This document shows positions 20,621 through 30,800 of a DNA stretch of 64,000 nt, piece after piece. The notes beneath the pieces were generated by a model. That model saw only the letters and a program-made list of their open reading frames with translations, searched no databases and was not told the origin of the DNA. Both the position numbers and the translations under genes were made by a program. Numbering within the stretch: the stretch's first letter is position 1; each line of letters begins with the position of its first letter. The stretch covers positions 30,232,669-30,296,668 of the forward strand of contig OX352762.1 in assembly GCA_947095585.1 (NCBI GenBank), read 5' to 3'. Source of the stretch: Nephrocerus scutellatus. Lineage: Eukaryota; Arthropoda; Insecta; Diptera; Pipunculidae.

Positions 20621-21816
20621 CCGGCAGCTATTAACAATTGTTTAACATTTTCTCGCTTCTGTTGTCCTCTTAGACGAATAGTTGCATCATCAAATTCATA
20701 ATCTACAGGCTTTTAAAAGTTGGACATGAGTACCATCTAACGCAACAACTACATTAGGTGTTTTGAATTTTTTCTATCCAGAAGTCGTTGCTATTAATTC
20801 AAGTTTGGGTCTTAGGAAATTATATAAATTCATGTGATTTGGTGACACATTTTTCCAGGATTTCCCGAAATATTTTATAGACTGATGTTTTTCCACTCCT
20901 TCTTATTTCCCAATAGCTTACCGGAACCCTGGGTCACTTACGCACAGAAGTTACATTTCCATCTTATGGATCCGTTATTTTTCCACCCCGCCTTTCATTC
21001 TCTTCAGCTTCTAAAAATATGTTACATATTTTTTTTTGTATTTTCAGGAGCGATTCTATAAATACTTTTTGAAACAATATATTATTTTAATTTATTTTAT
21101 TTATTTATTATATTTATTTTAAAATAATATATTGTTATAAAAAGTAGTTAGTTGACAATGGAATTTGAATCCTAAGATAACCTGCAATGTAAACTCTGCA
21201 TACTAAAACTAGGCTGGAAGATTTATTAGATTATTTGAAACTTAAAATGGAACCGCCTGCAAGTTTAAATCTTTATACACTGGTCAAAAATGTAGTCAAA
21301 CCGGTTTGTGCGGTTTGCCCGGTTTATGTGTAGGAACATAATTGTACATGTAGCTTATTTTTAGAAGATGACTCGTTACATATGAATATCGTTAGTTGTA
21401 AATAAGGGAATAAGGCCACAATTTTCTGGTCTTTTCTCGATATTTCTGTCTATAATATTGAAATATATATATATATAAATGTGTATATTTTCTTGTATAT
21501 AATATTTGTATTATTTTATTGCTTTTCAATCAATCAGAGACAATTCTGAGAAAATAAATTGAAACCGGCTACAAACGTGAGGAATGTGAGATATTGTAAA
21601 TCACATTCCTTCGATTTTTTATTTTAATAAATTATATTTAGTTGCACCCCCTGCAAATAATCCAGACGGCGCATATGTTGACAGCAGGAGGAGTAATACA
21701 TAATTACTCACTCTAGCCTATGCATAATATTTAAGTAAATATGTAATGTCTCTCTCAACAAAGAATTTTATAATCTTCTTTTTTTTAAACTGGCCGAAAT
21801 TAGCATTGATAATGTC
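20621..21816. other. Intergenic; contains an AT-rich foldback at 21061-21150
   Basis: No gene is seen. At 21061-21090 and 21117-21148 are reverse-complementary arms (AATACTTTTTGAAACAATAT against ATATTGTTATAAAAAGTA) around an A/T-only centre, which look like a small foldback element. The remainder is AT-rich, with a (TA)n run near 21467. Confidence 0.55.
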
Positions 21817-22141
21817 ATGCCTGAAACACAAACATGCTTCAGCTTCGGCTTCGCCAGACGTTTACGAGTTCAGCCATACGATTTCAGTGCTTCCTATCAC
21901 AATGTCGCAGTCAGCATAGAGCGCTCAACACGAGCACATCTTATACACATCCCGCACCAGATCGCTCAGCTACCTGCTACCGGCTACGGAAAAAAACCTC
22001 ACACCAAAAAGCGAGCATTTCGCTACCTGCGACATTATAACATATTTTATTAATTACTTTTTAATTTCAGGCACATATTTATATTTAATAGTTATTTATT
22101 TTCAGATTAAGTTTTTTTTTTTCATCTTTCAGCCCTATAAA

Positions 22142-23150
22142 ATGGGGAAAAAAGAAAAACGAAAGGAAAAGGTTAATGAGGTATTAACCTTAATCAGACA
22201 AGAAGTCTCAACCAACTACGGGATTAACATCGAAACCATTTGCTATGCCGCCAATAGTCTTTTTTAGACTCAACGTTGCTGAACTATCTAAGTTCGCGAA
22301 GAGTGCCAACATTAGTTGCAGAATTCGCAATTCGGTCTTTCCTACAATCGGGAAAGACTGAATTTAACACATACACTGCTAAGGAGGACCGTAAAGAAAT
22401 GTTGGTCCTAAAAGGCATACACCACTCCTTCGATACTGATGATGTCAAGGATGCATTAACGGTAGAGGGTATCCCTGTACTGGAGGTCAAACCCTTCAAA
22501 TCTCAGAGGACCGACAGGAAATTTAACAATTTCATTGTCGAACTTGAGAAGAACTGCGATAAGGCAGCAGTTTGCTCAAAAACCCTCCTGATGAACCAGT
22601 TGGTACATTGGTAAAAAGTTAAACCGGCAGGCATTACGCAGTGCAGAAACTGCCAAAAGTTTGGACATGTCGCAAGCAATTGCGGCATGAAATACAGATG
22701 CGTTAAGTGCAAGGACGAACACTTATCTGGCCAATGCCCGAGAAATGTAGACAACAAGAAAGACGACAACGTCTTCTGCACAAATTGCCAAAAATCTGGA
22801 CATCCTGCAAACTATCGAGGATGTCCTATATATAAAGAAAAAATGGCGGAAAAAGTAAAAACCGCGCAAAAGAAGATGGAGCAGTATAAGTTCGCCCAGA
22901 AATCTGCTGCAACAAACCACCACCAACCATCTAAGCAAGCAAAAAACCAGTAAGTAAGCAAGCTCCAAAACCGGCACCATCTACTGGAAAGTCTAACAAC
23001 TTCGACGATACGGAAAAGCTATTTGGAGCAGACCTTTTCACAATTTTGCAGAAAGCAAGAGAAGTCGTGCATGCTAATTATATCAGTCTTGATGACAGGT
23101 CCAAAACAACCGTTTTGGGTCGACTTATTTGTGAATTATGTTCACAATAA
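22142..23150 (+). pseudogene. LINE-D ORF1 (gag-like, three zinc knuckles)
   Basis: The ORF starts MGKKEKRKEKVNEVLTLIRQ and then breaks near 22265. 22276-22614 carries the nucleic-acid-binding block (YTAKEDRKEMLVLKG, VEGIPVLEVKPF) and ends in a stop after LVHW. Across that stop, 22630-22830 has three zinc knuckles: CRNCQKFGHVASNC, CVKCKDEHLSGQC and CTNCQKSGHPANYRGC. A lysine-rich tail follows, then another frame to LICELCSQ-stop near 23148. ORF1 proteins of this kind bind the element RNA. At least three breaks make it nonfunctional. Between ORF1 and ORF2 a short (GGCTA)4 run lies at 23199-23219. Confidence 0.8.
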
Positions 23151-23228
23151 GCAGGATAAGTATATTCTAATATAATGTAAACTCTATTTATTCGTTAGCT
23201 AGGCTAGGCTAGGCTAGGCTTCTTTTAC

Positions 23229-26200
23229 ATGAAACTAATCTCACAGGGAGAAACCCATTCAGTCCAGACGGATACAATATCCACAGGGTCGACAAAAGAA
23301 GTGATTGCTCTGGGACGGCTGTCCTTATCAGGAACACTATGGCAGGCGAAAAGGTGCAAATCAGTGGTTTGCGTAGCATGGAAGCAACAGCTGTCAGCAT
23401 CAAAGTCGACGAGGTTGAGACCATCCACGCTGGATTTCTTCTTGGCAACTACAAATTTCGTCAACATTCTGCCGGAATTAAGGAACTATTCCTGTTTTGC
23501 ACATGATAGTGATCCGGATCATTTGGCCATAGAGCTTCGAGTGAGGTTGAATCAGCGAATTGTACAAGTTACCCCAACACCTGAACTACACATCAACTTT
23601 GGGAAAATAAACTGGAACCGGTTAAGATCAGAAGTCGAAGCTGGACTTCAAATTCCAGCGGCTTGTAGAAATTTGGAGAATAACGAAATTGATGATGCTA
23701 TTAAAAATTTCGAGACTTCAGTGAACACAGCAATAGATCGGCAGAAAACTGTTCGCTCTAGCAGGGATCGCTTTAAACATCTACCTGAGAACATTCAGGC
23801 AATATATGCTCACAAGCAAAGGCTAAGGAAACGCCTTCAGAGGATCTTCAACAGGACTCTAAACACAGTTAATGACGAATATCAGTCTGTATTTTCGCAA
23901 CTGCGTTGTACAGTAATCATGCTTCGTCAAGCTGTGCGAAGTTACCATGAAGATGAACTGACCAAACGACTTCAGAACATCAAACCAGGCCCGGATGCTT
24001 TTAAAAAGCTGAATTCTGTGATCGGAAAACGTATTTCTATTCCAGAAAGTATCACGTTTGGAGAGCAAGTAGCATCCAGTTCTGTTGAAAAAGCCGAAGC
24101 CTTTGCCTGTCATTTCGAATGGAGCTTTACAAACCGACCACCAACTCTCTAGCAATTATAGAGGATTTAAAGAAGGAAAACAAGGGACTTACGAAAAAAG
24201 TCAAGCTTATGGAGTTAAATTTTAAAAGTCTTCTTGAAACTGCAAAAAGTGAAATCAAACGCAAGGATGATCAGATTCATGATTTAAGGAAAGAGTGAGT
24301 TTAGATATACCTTTAACTATCTGAATCGTAAATTAATTTTAGTTTTCTCAATTCTCTACGATATTTTTTAGAAAGGATGATATTTGTTTTCGTAGAAAAA
24401 TTGGGCCAGCATTTAGAAACGGCAACAGAAGTGAAATTACATCACGTTCCGTGGCTTTTTCAAGCGAAAGTCGTTTGCAAAAACCAGAAAATTTGAACTC
24501 TATAACTGGAGTTACACTGGTGGATAAGGTTGAGGGTCAACATACATCTTCATCAAGAAAAAGTAAACGTTTAACGGAAGAAAAAGAACAAAAAAAACCA
24601 TATGCCCATGTACCTAAGGTAGATAACACTAAAAACGATCAATGCTATTAAAAATTTCGAGACTTCAGTGAACACAGCAATAGATCGGCAGAAAACTGTT
24701 CGCTCTAGCAGGGATCGCTTTAAACATCTACCTGAGAACATTCAGGCAATATATGCTCACAAGCAAAGGCTAAGGAAACGCCTTCAGAGGATCTTCAACA
24801 GGACTCTAAACACAGTTAATGACGAATATCAGTCTGTATTTTCGCAACTGCGTTGTACAGTAATCATGCTTCGTCAAGCTGTGCGAAGTTACCATGAAGA
24901 TGAACTGACCAAACGACTTCAGAACATCAAACCAGGCCCAGATGCTTTTAAAAAGCTGAATTCTGTGATCGGAAAACGTATTTCTATTCCAGAAAGTATC
25001 ACGTTTGGAGAGCAAGTAGCATCCAGTTCTGTTGAAAAAGCCGAAGCCTTTGCCTGTCATTTCGAATCGAGCTTTACAAACCGACCACCAACTCATCTTC
25101 CAGAATTCATAGAGCAAGTTGAAAGTCTTGTGGAAGGCACCACTTCCCCAATAAAGTTTGAAGTGCAATTTAGCGAAGACAATCCCGCAAACGCACCCGT
25201 AGACGTGGATATGTTTACAGGTGATTTAATAATGAGTGGAAACTCTAAAAAATCATCGGGCACTGACGGAATTTCAAATTTCCGGCTTAAAAAGCTGCCG
25301 GGTATAACAATTTTGATGTTAACCATCATATTCAACAATTGCCTTAACAATGGATACTTTCCAGACAACTGGAAGGTAGCCAAAGTAGTACCAGTACCGA
25401 AGAGAACCGACCGCTCCAGTGTAACTGGTTACCGCCCTATAGCTTTACTGTGTTGTATCAGTAAAGTATTGGAGTGCTTGATCCGTAAAAAGATCAATGC
25501 GTATTGCTCGGAAAGAAATCTAATTCCTTCCTTTCCTTCTGTACAAACATATTAGATTTGGTTTCTCCAATTGTGAATATTGTGAAAATAATTAAAAATT
25601 TTCTTTTTAACAGGGTCTTTTTTGTACAGGTGTATTGCAGTCTATCGACAAGGAAAAGGTTTAAAGCCGGAGTTCCCCAAGGCTCCTGACTTGGACCAGT
25701 CCTATTTAGCATATTCACGGCGGATCAACCCACCAATACAGCCGGAACAAGGACCATGCTTTTCGCGGATGACTCCATCACGTATGCCGTTTCCCGCTCT
25801 CCTGAGATAGCTGCCCGAAGAGTGGAGGAACACCTCCGAAATCTTTGGGAGTACTACCTGAAGTGGGGACTGAAGATCAACGCCAACAAAACTGAACTTA
25901 AGTACCAGCAACCGAAACAAGGATAAGAAAAATCGCAAGCCGGTGCAGAGCCTTAAAAATTACCCTTCCATCTAACACGACAATAAACACCAAGTCAGAG
26001 ACTAAGTACCTGGGAATCAACTTTACTGAGAGGCTCAAGTTTAACTGTCACATCGATAAAACAATGAAAAAAGCGTACTACGCTCTTCATTTGGGGCACC
26101 CGCAACTAAAAAGACGAAACGGACTGTCCAACGATGAAGAAGATCTCCCTATTTGAAAGGTAAGTACTAAGGATCTGTACAGGACTCTGGAGGGTGCCAA

Positions 26201-26472
26201 ACAGCTATAAGTTTGTGTCGACTGCAAGACTTTACGAAGCAGCAGGTCTGCTGCCAATAACCGACCACTTGTTCCAAATGGCGAGCAAATTCGTCTACGG
26301 ATTGGAAACTTATCCAAGTCTTGAGATGCAAGGACTGAAAAGCGAAGAAATCGAGTCAAGTCACCGGTACATACACATCAGAAGATTCACAGATGCTAGA
26401 TTCGACGACATCTTTAATAATCAAGACGTCTCCTTCTACGAGAAGGCCAGCAATCAACATTACAGAGGCTGA
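23229..26472 (+). pseudogene. LINE-D ORF2 (endonuclease-RT), broken and partly duplicated
   Basis: 23229-23520 holds a frameshifted, internally deleted endonuclease; the last motif SDPDHLAIELRV is present. The inter-domain helix (DRFKHLPENIQAIYAHKQRL) follows and occurs twice because of the duplication. The second pass (24668-25555) goes on to RT: KKSSGTDGISNFRLKKLPG, FPDNWKVAKVVPVPKR, GYRPIALLCCISKVLE. It stops at 25553. After a ~60-base AT-rich join, the RT resumes without motif A: KAGVPQGS, a stop, then MLFADDSITYAV at ~25757. The C-terminal end is in 26194-26472 (LYEAAGLLPITDHLFQMASK). The endonuclease deletion, loss of RT motif A and many stops make it dead. Confidence 0.8.
24146..24642 (+). 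repeat. Copy of FLASH-like gene segment inside LINE-D
   Basis: These 497 bases match 28034-28530, part of exon 2, all of intron 2 and most of exon 3 of the FLASH-like gene. Only one difference was seen (GAAGTGAAATT here, GAAGCGAAATT in the gene). The intron is retained, so the copy came from DNA or unspliced RNA. The junctions have 1-2 bp of microhomology (TC at the left, A at the right), without a poly-A tail or target duplication. It is not expected to be expressed as protein. Confidence 0.9.
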
Positions 26473-26995
26473 AGATCGCCCTGTTTATACATCTTCTTAT
26501 ATTTTTTTTTTTTTCATTTTTATTTTATTTTAAAATTTATTGCTTAAAATTAAATTGCTGTAAATATAAACATATAGTAGATTAAGGAGTCAAAATTATT
26601 GTTTAGTAATAAGCAATACAAAAAAAAAAGACGATGTAAATACGTCGGGCCCTTATTGTTGAGCCGACACTTATTAATAATAGTTATAAGTTTAGTTTTA
26701 AGTCAAAATTGTATATTACTTAAATGTTTAATAAAATATCAAAAAAAAAAAAATATATCACAATGTCGCTTCGGCTTCAACGTTTCCTTTGGCAATCGTA
26801 AAGAAAATCGTAATGCTACGTAACGAAGCTACAAACGGAAGCTCTAGTTCAAAAGTGCCGAACATTTGCTTTGCCTGACAGTTCAAAGCAGAGAAAAATG
26901 CCATATAGAGAAAAGTCATTCAAAGCAAATTCAAAGCGGCTGCATCGTAACGCAGCGAAGACGAAGCTGAAGCGTGTTTATGTTTCAGCCATCAC

Positions 26996-27878
26996 CTTCA
27001 AAAATGTCTAATACACTACAAACTAGTTAACATTTTGCCAGCGTGTCATGGAATTCCTAATTAGAGCCGGGTTCGATTGGACTGTAGAGTACAGCTCTAA
27101 ACTTTAGTTATTTCAACATGTTATTCGATTGGTATTCTTCATATATGTCAATGATACTCATCTGAAGTAAGTACACGAGTAGAACAACTCTTCACTTACT
27201 TCAGATGTCTAATTTCACCAAATTTTTAATAGTAGTGAAAAGTTGTCTCTTCACATTCGTTATATCTGATATTGTTATTAATTCAATTAATTGAGTCCAA
27301 TCGAATGCAGATTAGTTCTACATCAGAATCTACCAGTTGTTCACATGCTAGTCACAGAAAGTTTTGTAGTAAAAGTTGGCAAAATTCGCATGGAGGGGAA
27401 ATGAACTTACTCTGTTTTTTCCACTCTCTTTTACAATTTTTACGAGTATGAGATTGTTTTGGGTACGGGAACAGACCTAGTGAGACCTAATTTATGTTGG
27501 GTATGTCGGTGAAGTTGGCTGCAATCGGTGAATAGTCATATGTTAGCTGTATTTTATTTGCCGAGGAATAAGGAATTACAACACAATTGCACTATCTTAT
27601 TTCTTTTCTGGAATAAGAAAACCTGATGTTTTGCTGGTTTTGACATTCGAATTCCTTATTCCTCGGCACATAAAATACGCCTGTTATTTCATTACTGATT
27701 TGACGTTTGACCATCTTCAACAAAGAAGTTCTGTGAAAGAACAAACAACAAGTCCAAAGTAAACAAAATTTGTTGGAGGCTCAAAATTGTGGCCATTGTA
27801 AATATAATTGCCATTGCTTATAACATTTTTATTTGATCAAATATAGATAAAATTTTACAAATTTAACAACTTTACCTG
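26996..27878. other. Upstream region of the FLASH-like gene, with two inverted repeats
   Basis: 27060-27310 is a foldback-like stretch. TTCGATTGGACT at 27068-27079 pairs with AGTCCAATCGAA near 27292-27303, and CATCTGAAGTAAGT (27159-27172) pairs with ACTTACTTCAGATG (27194-27207). At 27550-27690, GCCGAGGAATAAGGAATT and its exact complement form ~32-base arms with a ~70-base loop. No coding potential. The gene's promoter should lie between about 27700 and 27878, but I see no clear TATA box. Confidence 0.6.
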
Positions 27879-30800
27879 ATGGCTGAATACGATTTATATG
27901 ATGATTTAGATGATTTTCATAAACAAGAAGAAAGGGTGAGTTATATGAAAAAATTTGTTTGTAGCTGGTTTACTGTTTCTGTAAACTTTAGAAATCCGCT
28001 GAACTGATAGAATTGGAAAACAAATACAAAGGGTCTCTAGCAATTATAGAGGATTTAAAGAAGGAAAACAAGGGACTTACGAAAAAAGTCAAGCTTATGG
28101 AGTTAAATTTTAAAAGTCTTCTTGAAACTGCAAAAAGTGAAATCAAACGCAAGGATGATCAGATTCATGATTTAAGGAAAGAGTGAGTTTAGATATACCT
28201 TTAACTATCTGAATCGTAAATTAATTTTAGTTTTCTCAATTCTCTACGATATTTTTTAGAAAGGATGATATTTGTTTTCGTAGAAAAATTGGGCCAGCAT
28301 TTAGAAACGGCAACAGAAGCGAAATTACATCACGTTCCGTGGCTTTTTCAAGCGAAAGTCGTTTGCAAAAACCAGAAAATTTGAACTCTATAACTGGAGT
28401 TACACTGGTGGATAAGGTTGAGGGTCAACATACATCTTCATCAAGAAAAAGTAAACGTTTAACGGAAGAAAAAGAACAAAAAAAACCATATGCCCATGTA
28501 CCTAAGGTAGATAACACTAAAAACGATCAACTCAGTACTCGAAATGATCGAAGTTTTGAAGAGGCTAAAGAACGCCGAGACTATGAGAGTAACCGAAGTA
28601 AATCCCATCAATCTACAAATGATGACTTAAGATATAATTATAAACAACGAAGGTAAGCTGAGTTTCATATATATGCAAAGATTAAAACGATCTGTCGAAT
28701 GCCGCATAACATTTTGAAATATAAGAAAATTAACTGTTCAGTTAAATAAAAACATATAATATGTATTTATTGTCGTATAAAGCAAGAAAACACCTCTATA
28801 ATTTTATTTAAATTGAAATTCAGCTGTGTTTCAAGATGTAATAATGAGATAAGTTTTCTAAATACGGTTCGAAAAAAATCGTTTTAAAAAGTGATGATTT
28901 ATCAATTAATCACCTATCTTAGTGAAATATAGGTAAGGAAGGAATAAGAATATCGGGAATTTAGATAGGTTGAGTTTAGTGAGATTTTTGAATACGTCTT
29001 GCAAAAATAATTATGGTTATGTTGTTCAATTTGAATCTTTTACGTTATCCTAAAACGGTAAAAAAAATCCCCTGCTTCCACTTTTCGAAGTAACCCTTTT
29101 TCTGCTTCTCCCCGTCGGTCTTTTACACTTCCATGGGGTAAACATTTATTTAACTTGATCCCTTTTTGTCCGACACCCAATGACACGTGTCGCGTTTGAT
29201 GGGTTGGAAATGTTGTCCTTTTTAACCACCTTCCACACGACCTAGAGAGCTTAAATTTTGTAAGCAGCTTATCATTTTTTTTATTCCGCGTGTTACGCGT
29301 GTTACGTGTCACCATTTTCTCGTTTTTCGAGGGACATTTTGTAAGCAGCTCAGGAGCCAATAACGATATGTCGCGTGTGACGCTTGTGGCGCGTGAAAAA
29401 AAAAATACTTTGAAAAAGGCCCGTCCTCAAAAACAGATATTTTGGCGATTATTTCCAAATTATAACGGACTGTGTGGCGTTTGTCGATGTATACATAAAA
29501 GTTTGTACATTTACTTGATAATAATTTGTTCTTCGACTACAGTTATATTTTGCCGCAACTTTTGCTGCCGAAGCACCGATTTTAAATTCTGCGACAATGG
29601 CCGCGCTTTTCTCCGTGGGTAATTCCTAGTCTTTAAAAAAAAAGTGGCACGAAGAAAAGATGATAATTGCGGTCGTTTAGTGACGTCGCAATAATTATGT
29701 CACGTTAATTTTCATGGTTTAAACCATTACTGTTTAAAGTTTGATTTTGGTCTTTAGTTACCGTTTCAAGATAATCAAAGATATTAATAATTAACAATAA
29801 CATCAGTGATACATCACTGCATTTTTGAAAAGTTGTACAAATTCATTGAAGTGATATGGTGAGTATGTATATATTGTGCAAATACCTTTGCTAATGACTG
29901 TATATTCGATATAGGTAGTATAGGATTTCAATTTCAAATTAAACCATTTAAAGTTCAATGCAAACTTATTCGAAAACAAACGAAACCTTTTCCAAAACAA
30001 ATAAAACTTTTTCCAAAGCGAACAAAACTTTTTCAAAATTAAAAGAAACTTTTTCAAAATCAAAAGAAACTAAATTTTTTTTTTCAATGGAGGGACTGAT
30101 TGTGGGAATTTGCATGTTGTAATTGTTGCAGTCGTTTTGAGTTACTGTTTGTAACGCCTTGTTTATTACATTTACCATATCCAAATGTCTAACATTAGTT
30201 TCTTTTAATTTTGAAAAAGTTTTTATGGATTTGAAAAAGTTTTGTTTGGTTTGGAAAAAGTTTTATTTGTTTTGGAAAAGGTTTCGTTTGCTTTCGAAAA
30301 AGTTTGCATTGAACTTTAAATGGTTTAATTTGAAATTGAAATCCTATATATTTAAGTACCTTATTATTTCTTACAATTACGTTATTGTACTTTTAATAAC
30401 AATACATTTTTCTTGCAGTCATGGATCTACCTACAAGGAGGAAAAAAATTTACCATATGACAACTATAGTGGTACAAAGAGAAATTCATCAAAAGACACG
30501 GATTATCATGAACACTTCGAGACTCATTATGATAGTACTTCATCAAAGTCACGACAAGACAAACGCTTAAGACATAAAGAATTACAGTGCAATACTAAAT
30601 CAAGCACGAACAATTTTCCAAAAGAATTTTTTGACAATCAAATAAACACAAAACAAAAGAGTAAACATCCTATAGAAAAAGAGGAAGCAAAGGATTTGAA
30701 AAATTTCCCGCAGGAATGGGAGACTAAAAAGAAAACGACGAAATCTCTTCAGTACTTAGAATCTGAAAAGGATGCTATTACTAATGCTAACAAATCGGAT

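Larger units (their letters stand above)
21909..26755 (+). mobile_element. LINE-D, 5'-complete jockey-like retrotransposon
   Basis: It is flanked by a perfect 14-bp target duplication TATCACAATGTCGC (21895-21908 and 26756-26769). The element begins AGTCAGCATAG, an initiator-like start common to jockey-group LINEs. It has two ORFs (gag-like with zinc knuckles; endonuclease-RT), and ends with AATAAA at 26730 and an A-tract at 26741-26753. Both ORFs are broken, and there are deletions in the endonuclease and in the RT core. The element is inflated by 950 bp because a 497-bp host-gene segment (24146-24642) sits between two copies of a 453-bp LINE segment (23695-24147 and 24642-25094). Confidence 0.85.
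21817..26995. mobile_element. MITE-like element with ~37-bp inverted ends, split by LINE-D
   Basis: The left end (21817-21855) reads GCCTGAAACACAAACATGCT then TCAGCTTCGGCTTCGC. The right end, reverse-complemented (26990-26950), reads GGCTGAAACATAAACACGCT then TCAGCTTCGTCTTCGC. Removing LINE-D and one copy of its target duplication leaves an element of about 320 bp with no coding potential. Internal CGAAGC/GCTTCG phrases recur in both orientations. I cannot name the superfamily. Confidence 0.65.

Noticed and set aside
21817..22053. 68-78 codon frames across the MITE end and LINE-D 5' region
   Set aside because: They cross the target-site duplication boundary and have no family similarity.
23199..23221. 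(GGCTA)n run as possible telomeric repeat
   Set aside because: Only about four copies, internal to LINE-D between ORF1 and ORF2, and not the insect TTAGG telomere unit.
24146..24642. Processed pseudogene of the FLASH-like gene
   Set aside because: Intron 2 is present and there is no poly-A or target duplication, so it is not a spliced retrocopy.
25555..25625. Intron-like gap (ends TTTTTAACAG) in LINE-D RT
   Set aside because: There is no fitting donor, the frames on the two sides do not join, and RT motif A is missing, so it is a deletion join rather than a spliced intron.
29803..30348. Long Phe/Lys-rich open frames on both strands (also the first ~85 codons of the 1264-codon frame beginning 30159)
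   Set aside because: They translate the arms of the foldback element; the real FLASH-like exon 4 starts at the acceptor at 30418/30419.
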